NCBI GenBank assembly: GCA_041740375.1
Contig: JBGSMB010000023.1
Coordinates: 1 to 12,118, forward strand
DNA from: JBGSMB01 sp041740375
Lineage (GTDB): Bacteria > Patescibacteriota > Saccharimonadia > Saccharimonadales > JAGQMS01
Length of the DNA stretch: 12,118 nt
Reading direction: 5' to 3'
Each line of letters begins with the position of its first letter. The first letter of the stretch is position 1. Positions 1 to 5,532 of this stretch are shown in pieces. Made by a program: the position numbers and the translations under genes. The notes beneath the pieces were generated by a model. It was not told the DNA's origin and searched no databases. It was given only the letters and a program-made list of their open reading frames with translations.

Positions 1-1
1 C

Positions 2-979
2 TTGTTTACGGAGCGCAATGAAGAGAGCTACGACGATACGTTGGTTCTCCTGGAAGATGTTGCTGGTCACGAAATAGCAAAAAGGGCTTTGTTGGTCGGC
101 GTCGCAGGCGGCCACAACATCATTATGAACGGTCCACCAGGTACCGGTAAAACGATGTTAGCCAAAGCGGCACCTAGTATTATGCCTCGATTAACAAAAG
201 CACAGATACTTGAACTCTCAGACCTATACTCTTTAGTTGGCAGCCAGCAAGATGCACTGATTCTATCTGCACCGTTTCGTTCTCCGCATCACTCGTCGAG
301 TAGTGTTGCGATAATCGGAGGGGGCCAGCGAGCCCTACCTGGAGAGATTAGTCTCGCTAGCCACGGAGTTCTTTTGATGGATGAACTGCCAGAATTTCAC
401 CGAGACTGTCTTGAAGCGCTCAGACAACCTCTAGAAGACGGAATAGTCCACATATCTCGTGCAAAGCAAAGAGTAACCTACCCTGCCTCATTTATGCTTA
501 TTGCCACTAAAAACCCATGTCCTTGCGGAAACTACGGCACGACAAGAGTATGCAATTGCTCTGGGTTCGAGATTCACCGCTACAATAAAAAGCTTTCCGG
601 GCCAATTCTTGATCGCATTGACATATATACAGAGGTTGAAGAAATACCCTACGACCAACTCGGTAAGCAAAGTAGCGGATCTGTGAAGAGTATCGACCTA
701 AGAAAAAAGGTAGAAAGTGCGCGCAAAATCCAGGAGAAAAGAAATCCAAAATCTAAACTAAACTCAAAGCTCTCGCTAAAAGAGTTACTTAATCTTAAGA
801 TGAGCTCACCAGAAAGTTTAAAAATGCTGGAATTGGCTTCAGAGAAGCTATCACTTAGTGCGAGAGGATATGTACGAACTCTACGGCTCGCTCACAGCAT
901 TGCAGACCTTGATTCTTCATCGACAGTCATGGAGCGACATATAGCCGAAGCCCTTCAGATGCGACCAAAATCCGTATAG
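2..979 (+). CDS. comM: ComM/YifB-family Mg-chelatase-like AAA+ ATPase, 5'-truncated by the window edge
   Basis: The frame is open to the left edge and lacks about 180 N-terminal residues of the usual ~500, so the true start lies outside the window; the TTG at position 2 is not a real start. Numbering from that codon, the Walker A motif GPPGTGKT is at 44-51, Walker B LLMDELPEF at about 124-132, the sensor-1 segment ATKNPCPCG at about 168-176, and an arginine-containing GPILDRIDIYTEV at about 200-212. A C-terminal helical domain follows (SLSARGYVRTLRLAHSIADL). The cysteines around 173-186 (CPCG and CNC) are typical of this family. ComM homologues are hexameric helicase-type ATPases that promote branch migration when incoming single-stranded DNA recombines during natural transformation. 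The missing piece would be the S5/Lon-protease-like domain. The gene ends 57 nt before the preferred infC start and is probably co-transcribed with it. The family call is firm; a role in DNA uptake here is inferred. Confidence 0.93.
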   Translation: MFTERNEESYDDTLVLLEDVAGHEIAKRALLVGVAGGHNIIMNGPPGTGKTMLAKAAPSIMPRLTKAQILELSDLYSLVGSQQDALILSAPFRSPHHSSSSVAIIGGGQRALPGEISLASHGVLLMDELPEFHRDCLEALRQPLEDGIVHISRAKQRVTYPASFMLIATKNPCPCGNYGTTRVCNCSGFEIHRYNKKLSGPILDRIDIYTEVEEIPYDQLGKQSSGSVKSIDLRKKVESARKIQEKRNPKSKLNSKLSLKELLNLKMSSPESLKMLELASEKLSLSARGYVRTLRLAHSIADLDSSSTVMERHIAEALQMRPKSV

Positions 980-1036
980 GGGTTGACCTCTGGCAATAAA
1001 TTTGGTAAGATCAGCGCCGAGAAAAGGAGCATTTTT

Positions 1037-1546
1037 ATTAGCACAAGTCTTCGCGTCAATCACAACATCAGAGCAACAAAACTGAGAGTTCTTGACGAAA
1101 ATGGTAACCAGCTAGGCATCTTGTCAAAAGAAGACGCGCTTAAGGCAGCTATTGCTGCAGAGCTAGATCTTGTCGAGATATCACCTACCGCTGATCCGCC
1201 CGTAGCTCGCATAGTCGACTGGGGTAAGTTTAACTACCAACGAACGAAGCAATTGCAGAAAAATAAACGAAACTCCAAAACTCAAGAACTCAAACAAATA
1301 CGTTATGGGCTCAAAATTGGATCACATGATCTAGAAGTTAAGAATTCAAAAGTGCTAGGATTTCTCGCAGACGGTCATAAGGTTCGACTTACGGTAGTCT
1401 ACAGAGGCAGAGAATTAGCACATAGAGAACTTGGATATAAATTACTTGATAGAATTATCGAAGAACTCGGCGAAAATGTTACGAAAGAACACGAACCATT
1501 ATTCGCAGGTAAACAATTAAATGTAGTCGTAAGGAGCACAAAGTAA
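1037..1546 (+). CDS. infC: Translation initiation factor IF-3, probable AUU start codon
   Basis: IF3 binds the 30S subunit, blocks 50S joining and proofreads start codon and initiator tRNA. The N domain (RVNHNIRATKLRVLDENGNQLGIL), a lysine-rich linker (about 70-90) and the C domain (KQIRYGLKIGSHDLEVK, then FLADGHKVRLTVVYRGRELAHRELG) are all recognisable. The frame is open back to a TTG at 983, but that codon has only a poorly spaced AGGGG before it. A strong AAAAGGAG lies at 1022-1029, and exactly 7 nt downstream is an in-frame ATT at 1037. This gives 169 aa, the normal IF3 length, with the N-terminus about ten residues before the conserved N domain. There is no in-frame ATG or GTG near this position. 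AUU is the start codon of Escherichia coli infC, where it underlies autoregulation. The stop overlaps the rpmI ATG (TAATG). Alternative start: TTG 983 (187 aa). Confidence 0.9.
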   Translation: MSTSLRVNHNIRATKLRVLDENGNQLGILSKEDALKAAIAAELDLVEISPTADPPVARIVDWGKFNYQRTKQLQKNKRNSKTQELKQIRYGLKIGSHDLEVKNSKVLGFLADGHKVRLTVVYRGRELAHRELGYKLLDRIIEELGENVTKEHEPLFAGKQLNVVVRSTK

Positions 1547-1740
1547 TGCCAAAAATGAAAACACACAGCGGTACAAAAGACCGTATTCGTGTTACGAAAA
1601 AAGGGAAAATAATGGCTAGGTCTCCTTTTGGAAATCACTTTCTGGGCAAGAAAAGCTCTGCGCGAAAGCGTCGTTATGCCGGAATGAAGGAAGTAGTCAG
1701 CAAGCATAAAAAGAGTATCCGAAAGAATTTAGGAGTTTAA
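1546..1740 (+). CDS. rpmI: 50S ribosomal protein bL35
   Basis: The 64-residue, strongly basic protein is a complete bL35: MPKMKTHSGTKDRIRVTKKGK at the N-terminus, an SPFGNHFLGKKSSARKRR core and a lysine-rich tail. It binds 23S rRNA in the large subunit. The ATG shares its A with the infC stop TAA, and AAGGAG at 1531-1536 (9 nt spacing) lies inside the end of infC, so translation is probably coupled. The infC-rpmI-rplT order is the classic one. I saw no sign of the L20-binding leader known in other bacteria, because the gap upstream of infC is too short to hold it. Confidence 0.97.
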   Translation: MPKMKTHSGTKDRIRVTKKGKIMARSPFGNHFLGKKSSARKRRYAGMKEVVSKHKKSIRKNLGV

Positions 1741-1742
1741 GC

Positions 1743-2093
1743 ATGAGAGTAAAAAGAGGTGTCACAACCAAAGCTAGGCACAATAAAATACGGCGCGCAA
1801 CCAAAGGGATGTCTCATCCACGGCGCGCAAGTGTAAGACTTGGAAAACAGGGTGTTGTTAAGTCATTACAATATTCTTATCGAGATCGAAGAAACCGCAA
1901 ACGAACCATGCGAGCACTATGGAATACTCGAATTAACGCAGCCGCCCGCCTAAGTGGTACTACTTACAGTCAGCTTATCAGTAACTTAAAGAGCTCAGAG
2001 ATTACTATTGATCGTAAGATGCTCAGCGAACTTGCAGTTAACTACCCTGATTCTTTTGAAGCTATAGTAAAAAAAGCAAGTCCTGTAAAGTAA
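1743..2093 (+). CDS. rplT: 50S ribosomal protein bL20
   Basis: The 116-residue protein matches bL20 from end to end: MRVKRGVTTKARHNKI, then the long basic helix with YSYRDRRNRKRTMRALW, then INAAARLSGTTYSQL and a C-terminal globular part with DRKMLSELAV. bL20 is an early large-subunit assembly protein; in several bacteria it also represses the infC-rpmI-rplT operon. It starts 2 nt after rpmI with AGGAG at 1731-1735 (7 nt spacing). It ends in tandem stops (TAA TAA) and is followed 17 nt later by the terminator at 2111-2143. Confidence 0.97.
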   Translation: MRVKRGVTTKARHNKIRRATKGMSHPRRASVRLGKQGVVKSLQYSYRDRRNRKRTMRALWNTRINAAARLSGTTYSQLISNLKSSEITIDRKMLSELAVNYPDSFEAIVKKASPVK

Positions 2094-2110
2094 TAAGCCT
2101 CTCCATAAAC

Positions 2111-2143
2111 AAAAAATCCTGATCATTAAGATCAGGATTTTTT
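2111..2143. terminator. Bidirectional intrinsic terminator between rplT (+) and rnpB (-)
   Basis: A perfect 14-bp inverted repeat (AAAAAATCCTGATC and its complement) encloses a 5-nt loop. Its A/T-rich base provides a U-run on both strands, so one hairpin can end both the plus-strand infC-rpmI-rplT transcript and the minus-strand rnpB transcript. It begins only 3 nt beyond the RNase P RNA 3' end. Confidence 0.9.
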
Positions 2144-2146
2144 TAT

Positions 2147-2501
2147 GCAAGATTGCTAGTAAGCCGGGTTCTGTTTTATTCGATCATCTATCTTGTTCGA
2201 CGATTGCTCGACGAATCTTGCGGATTATTGTACGTACGATCATAGTGAGCCACTTGATAGACCGTACTACCTTGCAGCGACCAGGGTTTACCTCCCCATT
2301 GGCGTCACCGCCTTGGACTGTGAGCTTTTACCTCACTCGTTTCACCCTTACCAGACACGCTATGCATGCTTGGCGGTATCGTTTCTGTGGCACTTTCCCT
2401 AAGGTTTCCCTCGGTTGCCGTTAACAACTGGCCTGCCCTACGCTGCCCGGACTTTCCTCCCAGTAATTTTTAGGTACCGGGCGACCGATCAGCAATCTTG
2501 C
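2147..2501 (-). ncRNA. rnpB: RNase P RNA, type A
   Basis: On the minus strand the 5' part carries the diagnostic GAGGAAAGTCCGGGC (complement of 2445-2459) and the 3' part carries ACAGAACCCGGCTTAC (complement of 2159-2174). These are the universally conserved P4-forming segments of bacterial RNase P RNA. Between them is the GGTAAGGGTGAAACG region of the specificity domain. The ends are set by an 11-bp P1 helix, 2147-2157 with 2491-2501, giving about 355 nt. The RNA is the catalytic subunit that matures tRNA 5' ends; both tRNAs in this window are substrates. It has its own consensus -10 box inside the end of the RNase H gene and ends at the shared terminator. Exact ends are good to a few bases. 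Confidence 0.95.
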
Positions 2502-2507
2502 GTTCTT

Positions 2508-2513
2508 ATTATA
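2508..2513 (-). promoter_or_regulatory. -10 box of rnpB (TATAAT)
   Basis: A perfect TATAAT on the minus strand lies 6 nt before the predicted rnpB 5' end, so the transcript would begin at or very near the first base of helix P1. It contains the TAA stop of the RNase H gene. No convincing -35 box is seen at 16-18 bp, where the bases are roughly ACGTGC. Confidence 0.6.
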
Positions 2514-2961
2514 CTGTATGGCTGCTGCTGGCACGTTCATCAAGGACTATATTTACCTGTTCGTCAGCCAGTTTATTGAATTCTCTTAGTACGTGATTGA
2601 ACTCAACTTCTTTGAACGTCGGCAATAAGTCTTTGATCGCCTGATAAATTGGCCATAGATCACGATTTTTGATCTTATAAACACCTTTCATCTGATTTAC
2701 CACAAGTAGACTATCCATATATACATGTACGACATTAACTTGAAGCTCGCAGAGCTTTTCTAGTCCTCCTTTTAAGGAATGATACTCAGCTTGATTATTC
2801 GTAGTTATACCTAGATACTTGCCATTTCCGTAAAGAAGATTATCGTCCATATCTAAGATCACATAGCCTCCAGCAGAGGGCCCAGGATTACCGCGCGAAC
2901 CACCGTCTGTAAAAAGCTTTACTTCGGTGGGAAATGTAGTGTCTTTGTTTGTCTCTTTCAT
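2509..2961 (-). CDS. rnhA: RNase HI-family ribonuclease (short, single domain)
   Basis: RNase HI cleaves the RNA strand of RNA:DNA hybrids (R-loops, primer remnants). The 150-residue protein has the RNase H fold signature TDGGSRGNPG (D19), NNQAEY (E59), YMDSLLVVNQM (D83) and HVLREFNKLAD (H123, D133). The four metal-binding acidic residues and the mobile histidine are therefore present. It resembles the compact RNase HI-like (YpdQ/archaeal-like) group more than the E. coli enzyme, because the basic handle region is short. No N-terminal hybrid-binding domain is present. The start has no Shine-Dalgarno sequence; a TACAAT -10 lies 10 nt upstream, consistent with a very short or absent leader. The stop lies 8 nt before rnpB. 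The gene symbol follows the family; paralogues elsewhere could change the name. Confidence 0.92.
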   Translation of the reverse strand: MKETNKDTTFPTEVKLFTDGGSRGNPGPSAGGYVILDMDDNLLYGNGKYLGITTNNQAEYHSLKGGLEKLCELQVNVVHVYMDSLLVVNQMKGVYKIKNRDLWPIYQAIKDLLPTFKEVEFNHVLREFNKLADEQVNIVLDERASSSHTV

Positions 2962-2971
2962 AAGTATGACT

Positions 2972-2977
2972 ATTGTA
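2972..2977 (-). promoter_or_regulatory. Probable -10 box of the RNase H gene (TACAAT)
   Basis: TACAAT on the minus strand sits between tRNA-Pro and the RNase H ATG, 10 nt before the start codon. The same TACAATAGTC string occurs upstream of the regulator gene at 4148-4795. No clear -35 box is present, as the corresponding positions fall in the tRNA gene. Confidence 0.45.
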
Positions 2978-2988
2978 CATTAGAATTT

Positions 2989-3064
2989 TGGTCGGGGTGA
3001 CAAGACTTGAACTTGCGACCTCACGGCCCCCAGCCGTACGCGCTACCAACTGCGCCACACCCCG
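2989..3064 (-). tRNA. tRNA-Pro, anticodon GGG
   Basis: The 76-nt cloverleaf is complete. Acceptor CGGGGTG pairs with CACCCCG, the D-stem is GCGC/GCGC, and the anticodon stem TACGG/CCGTG holds loop CTGGGGG, giving GGG with G37 as is usual for tRNA-Pro. The T-arm is GCAAG-TTCAAGT-CTTGT, the discriminator is A, and CCA is encoded. The 5' end lies directly against a TATAAT, which is too close to act as its own promoter. Transcription therefore probably comes from further upstream, perhaps through the candidate RNA at 3093-3240. Confidence 0.96.
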
Positions 3065-3070
3065 ATTATA

Positions 3071-3092
3071 AAAATTGGTCGGAAAACCGACC
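3071..3092 (-). terminator. Hairpin with U-run between candidate ncRNA and tRNA-Pro
   Basis: Minus-strand GGTCGG-TTTT-CCGACC is a perfect 6-bp GC-rich stem with a 4-nt loop followed by AATTTTTAT. It looks like a modest intrinsic terminator for the RNA upstream, but it ends only 6 nt before the tRNA-Pro 5' end and no separate tRNA promoter is obvious. It may therefore be a partial terminator or simply a leader hairpin removed by RNase P. Confidence 0.5.
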
Positions 3093-3240
3093 ATGCTTTT
3101 CATATTGGGTGCCGAGCACCACAGTGCGACTATCTGCGCATCTGCTAAGTGGGAACCTACAGTTACACACCACGATGTGTAACGGAGCAGGTGCCCTATA
3201 TGAATATATTCAGATAATCATATGTATGGCCACTCGGCAC
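3093..3240 (-). ncRNA. Candidate structured non-coding RNA, family not recognised
   Basis: This gene-free stretch folds as a closed rod on the minus strand. The outer helix GTGCCGAG/CTCGGCAC pairs 3233-3240 with 3109-3116. The next helix pairs 3211-3219 with 3128-3136 (9 bp, one G-U). The third pairs 3186-3194 with 3138-3146 (9 bp, one mismatch). An apical hairpin pairs 3176-3183 with 3162-3169 (8 bp, 6-nt loop). A TACAAT -10 box ends 4 nt before the outer helix and a hairpin with a U-run follows it, so it looks like an independent small RNA of about 150-170 nt. The size and rod shape recall 6S RNA, but I do not see an unmistakable 6S, SRP or tmRNA signature. One helix is better on the minus strand and one on the plus, so strand choice rests on promoter and terminator. 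Confidence 0.5.
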
Positions 3241-3244
3241 TAAT

Positions 3245-3250
3245 ATTGTA
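3245..3250 (-). promoter_or_regulatory. -10 box of the candidate ncRNA (TACAAT)
   Basis: Minus-strand TACAAT lies just past the stop codon of the site-2 protease gene, and the predicted start (about 3238-3239) coincides with the outer helix of the candidate RNA. An imperfect TTGTTG lies 18 bp upstream, inside the protease gene. Confidence 0.45.
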
Positions 3251-3253
3251 CAA

Positions 3254-3874
3254 CTAATATAGTACCGACAACAACCTCTGAGTTAGTTCTGTCATCAAAG
3301 GACTTATCATCGGGAAGATTACAAACATAAATAGCGCAATGGCAGCTATACCGAAACTTTCTATTTGCAGCATAACCTTTTGTAGTGGTTCTGGAGCAAA
3401 GGCATACAACAATCGAGATCCATCAAGAGGAGGAAAAGGTATCATATTAAATATAAAGAAGCCTACATTTATTTGCACGCTGAGTGCTAGGAAAATCGCT
3501 AATAAGTTAGTGGAGCTGAAGCCTACCATGCGAAGCAGAAGCGCAGAAACGATTGCTAATAACAGGTTTGTGAGAGGACCTGCGACTGCAACAATAGCAA
3601 CTCCAAAATCACCATATCGTATTCGAGATGGGTTGAGAGGGACGGGCTTCGCAGCACCGAATGGCGGCGCACCAATTAGAATCAATAACAGGGGTAGTCC
3701 TACGGTTAAAAACGGATCGATATGAGCTAGCGGGTTGAGCGTAATTCTTCCTTGATGGCGAGCAGTATCGTCTCCAAGACTGTCGCTTACAAAAGCATGC
3801 ATCATCTCGTGTAGAGTGATTGATATCGCAAGCAGCGGTAATGCAAGAAGAAGATTTAATGCAATGTTATCCAT
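3254..3874 (-). CDS. Site-2 protease (M50B) family membrane zinc peptidase
   Basis: The 206-residue protein is mostly hydrophobic, with five or six membrane segments (about 5-26, 55-75, 90-114, 123-146 and 172-192). The zinc-binding HEMMH (H22, E23, H26) is in the first segment, and the second metal motif FPPLDG (D151) follows the MIPFPPLDGSRLL pattern of the short YwhC-like site-2 proteases. These enzymes cut substrates within the membrane, for example anti-sigma factors or signal peptides; the substrate here cannot be told. No PDZ or CBS domain is present. The start has no ribosome binding site, and a TATACT -10 box lies 8 nt upstream, so the message is probably leaderless. It is divergent from rpmB and the two promoters lie side by side. 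Confidence 0.93.
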   Translation of the reverse strand: MDNIALNLLLALPLLAISITLHEMMHAFVSDSLGDDTARHQGRITLNPLAHIDPFLTVGLPLLLILIGAPPFGAAKPVPLNPSRIRYGDFGVAIVAVAGPLTNLLLAIVSALLLRMVGFSSTNLLAIFLALSVQINVGFFIFNMIPFPPLDGSRLLYAFAPEPLQKVMLQIESFGIAAIALFMFVIFPMISPLMTELTQRLLSVLY

Positions 3875-3882
3875 ACCGATCT

Positions 3883-3888
3883 AGTATA
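3883..3888 (-). promoter_or_regulatory. -10 box of the site-2 protease gene (TATACT)
   Basis: Minus-strand TATACT lies 8 nt before the ATG, placing the transcription start within about two bases of the start codon. It abuts the -35 box of the divergent rpmB promoter. Confidence 0.5.
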
Positions 3889-3890
3889 CC

Positions 3891-3919
3891 TTGACATTAC
3901 CCAGTTAGATTGCTAAAAT
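3891..3919 (+). promoter_or_regulatory. rpmB promoter, TTGACA-17 bp-TAAAAT
   Basis: A perfect TTGACA (3891-3896), a 17-bp spacer and TAAAAT (3914-3919) preceded by TGC (extended -10) form one of the best sigma-70-type promoters in the window. Transcription would start near 3926, leaving a leader of about 20 nt without a recognisable Shine-Dalgarno sequence. Confidence 0.75.
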
Positions 3920-3946
3920 TCTTCTCTGTTAGACAACACGACAATT

Positions 3947-4135
3947 ATGAAAAAATGTGACATTACTGGTAAAGGCAAGCAATACGGCAACAATGTTAGC
4001 TTTTCTTTACGACGCACCAAAAAAGTATGGAATCCAAATCTTCAGACTAAAACTTTTATCGTTGACGGTCGACGCGTACGTATGAAGGTTAGCGCGAGTG
4101 CCATTCGCACTCTAAAGAAAAAAGGCCTGCTCTAG
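3947..4135 (+). CDS. rpmB: 50S ribosomal protein bL28
   Basis: The 62-residue protein has the bL28 pattern: MKKCDITGKGKQYGNNVSFS, RRTKKVWNPNLQ, then VDGRRVRMKVSASAIRTLKKKGLL. It binds 23S rRNA near the E site. Only one N-terminal cysteine (C4) is present, so this is a zinc-less form. It is a single-gene transcript: a strong promoter 28-56 nt upstream and a terminator that starts inside its last codons. No ribosome binding site is visible before the ATG despite a leader of about 20 nt. Confidence 0.96.
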   Translation: MKKCDITGKGKQYGNNVSFSLRRTKKVWNPNLQTKTFIVDGRRVRMKVSASAIRTLKKKGLL

Positions 4136-4149
4136 TAGCAGCCTTTTTT
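4118..4149. terminator. Bidirectional terminator between rpmB (+) and the regulator gene (-)
   Basis: AAAAAAGGCCTGCT at 4118-4131 pairs with AGCAGCCTTTTTT at 4137-4149, with one bulged C and a 5-nt loop. U-runs are present in both directions. The TAG of rpmB lies in the loop and the TAA of the opposing gene lies at the base of the stem, so both convergent genes end inside one 32-nt terminator. Confidence 0.88.
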
Positions 4150-4795
4150 ATTTGATCTTGCCAGTTTTATCTAAAAGAACTTGTTTTTTTGCCAACAGAA
4201 CGTTCGATATAAAACGATCGTTGACTTGTGTTCGGTAGGTAAAGTCATCAATATCAAAGAGTGAGTACCTGAGTACTTTGCCTTCGCTCTCTTCAAAATC
4301 TGCCATCACTTTGTTAAATACAGTTGAAGAAATATCACCAACCACAAGGACGTCTACCCCTGCTGTCTCATCTCGAGTAAATTGCCCGGTGAGAACAATT
4401 GCTTCTATTACCGCATTACCTGTTAGTTGCTCTACGAGCGGGTGTAAATCAGCCGTTTTCTTAATCTCTTCGGTTGTTGGCGGTGCTTTAGCCTCTGATA
4501 GCTTTTTACTTGATGAATTTTTCTTGACTACTGTTCTTGTTTTGCCCCCAAAGATTTCAGCTAGTGGCTCATAGTAGAGATACTTTTGGTTCACCTCATA
4601 ATAAAGACGGTTATTAGTAGTATCGGAGGTAATGATGCCAATGCTGGAAAGATTAGCAAGCTCACGACGAACAGAATTTATTTGTTCGTCTATTTTGCGA
4701 GTTATCTCTCGCACATAAAACGAGCGGTTTGGGTTAGATAAAAATAGCTGGAGAAGTTTTGCGCGCGTCTTTGAGCCAAACAGTTGTTCAATCAT
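4148..4795 (-). CDS. Winged-helix transcriptional regulator with degenerate nucleotidyltransferase-like domain
   Basis: Residues 1-75 form a winged helix-turn-helix of the ArsR/MarR type (RAKLLQLFLSNPNRSFYVREI, then NSVRRELANLSSIGII and a wing ending NRLYYEVN). A charged linker (about 85-112) follows. Residues 128-155 (VIEAIVLTGQFTRDETAGVD, then VLVVGD) match the start of MNT-type nucleotidyltransferases, where an active enzyme has GSRARG and an Asp-x-Asp pair. Here the Ser of GS is Gln (TGQF) and only one Asp of the pair remains (VDVLV), so catalysis is unlikely and the fold may act as a ligand sensor. The last gene of the minus-strand cluster, it starts 27 nt after gatD with its own TACAAT -10 box 6 nt before the ATG and no ribosome binding site. 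Target genes are unknown. Confidence 0.85.
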   Translation of the reverse strand: MIEQLFGSKTRAKLLQLFLSNPNRSFYVREITRKIDEQINSVRRELANLSSIGIITSDTTNNRLYYEVNQKYLYYEPLAEIFGGKTRTVVKKNSSSKKLSEAKAPPTTEEIKKTADLHPLVEQLTGNAVIEAIVLTGQFTRDETAGVDVLVVGDISSTVFNKVMADFEESEGKVLRYSLFDIDDFTYRTQVNDRFISNVLLAKKQVLLDKTGKIK

Positions 4796-4801
4796 GAGAC
4801 T

Positions 4802-4807
4802 ATTGTA
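4802..4807 (-). promoter_or_regulatory. Extended -10 box of the regulator gene (TGC-TACAAT)
   Basis: Minus-strand TACAAT preceded by TGC lies 6 nt before the ATG, so a transcript starting from it would begin at the start codon itself. No good -35 box is visible. Confidence 0.5.
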
Positions 4808-4821
4808 GCAAAGTGAGTAAA

Positions 4822-5532
4822 TTAACGGGGTCTTTTATTTGCTTTCTTATTTGCAGCTTGTTCAAGTGAATCATCTAGAGAAGTTAACTGATCAGTGAAA
4901 CCCTTATTCACCAAAGCGGTTTGAAGTAAAAAATCTGCGAAATTAGGATTCTTACTCAATATTGGTCCGTGCATATAGCTTCCGAATACATTCTTGTGCC
5001 TAATGCCTTCTGACTGATCAAATCCATTATTACCGGCACCTTTTAAAACTCTTCCGAATGGATGAGCACCCTTTTCAAGCCAAGTACGTCCACTATGATT
5101 CTCGTACCCTACTAGTTTGCCCCATTCACTCGATATAACGATGTTCCCAATAAGTCTCTGCTCGCCTGCCTCCGTATGCAACGGTAAAATACCCGCACCT
5201 TTTATAACCGTTCCGTCGGAAGTCGTGAAAGAGCTGCCAAACAATTGATAAAGCCCACAAATCATAAGCATAGGCGTGTTGTTCTCGACTAATTCTTTGA
5301 GGTGATCGGATTTTTTAAGTAAGTCCGTACCAACCTTCATCTGTCCGGCGTCTTGCCCACCACCGCCAATGATGAGGTCTGTATCCTTTGGGATATCATC
5401 TCCAACGCCTATCATTGATAATTTACAGTCTATGCCGCGCCACTCAAGACGCTTCACAAGCACAATCTGATTGCCTGTATCGCCGTAGATATTCATTTCT
5501 TCTGGATATAGGTGGACTATGTGAAGTTTCAT
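4822..5532 (-). CDS. gatD: Lipid II isoglutaminyl synthase, glutaminase subunit GatD
   Basis: GatD supplies ammonia from glutamine to MurT, which amidates the D-Glu of lipid II to D-isoglutamine. The 236-residue protein begins MKLHIVHLYPEEMNIYGDTGN, the typical family N-terminus. It carries GGGGQDAGQ (56-64), the nucleophile in MLMICGLYQLFG (C92) and the catalytic His in SYMHGPILSKNP (H188). The frame is open 23 codons further upstream, but the ATG at 5532 is preferred because it overlaps the murT stop as ATGA, a GGAG lies about 10 nt before it, and the family aligns from there. The C-terminus ends in a short lysine/arginine-rich tail. It is translationally coupled to murT; no terminator separates it from the next gene. 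Confidence 0.95.
   Translation of the reverse strand: MKLHIVHLYPEEMNIYGDTGNQIVLVKRLEWRGIDCKLSMIGVGDDIPKDTDLIIGGGGQDAGQMKVGTDLLKKSDHLKELVENNTPMLMICGLYQLFGSSFTTSDGTVIKGAGILPLHTEAGEQRLIGNIVISSEWGKLVGYENHSGRTWLEKGAHPFGRVLKGAGNNGFDQSEGIRHKNVFGSYMHGPILSKNPNFADFLLQTALVNKGFTDQLTSLDDSLEQAANKKANKRPR

Noticed and set aside
983..1036. N-terminal extension of IF3 from the TTG at 983.
   Set aside because: Poor ribosome binding site spacing and no IF3 homology in the extra 18 residues; ATT 1037 has an ideal site.
2193..2424. Overlapping plus-strand frames of about 68 codons in the rnpB region.
   Set aside because: They lie entirely within the antisense of the well-supported RNase P RNA.
3065..3070. TATAAT directly before tRNA-Pro as its promoter.
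   Set aside because: It touches the first tRNA base, so transcription would begin inside the tRNA.
2888..3103. Minus-strand 71-codon frame across tRNA-Pro.
   Set aside because: It is an accidental reading of the tRNA gene (the familiar GVAQLVARTAG-type tRNA translation) and overlaps the RNase H start.
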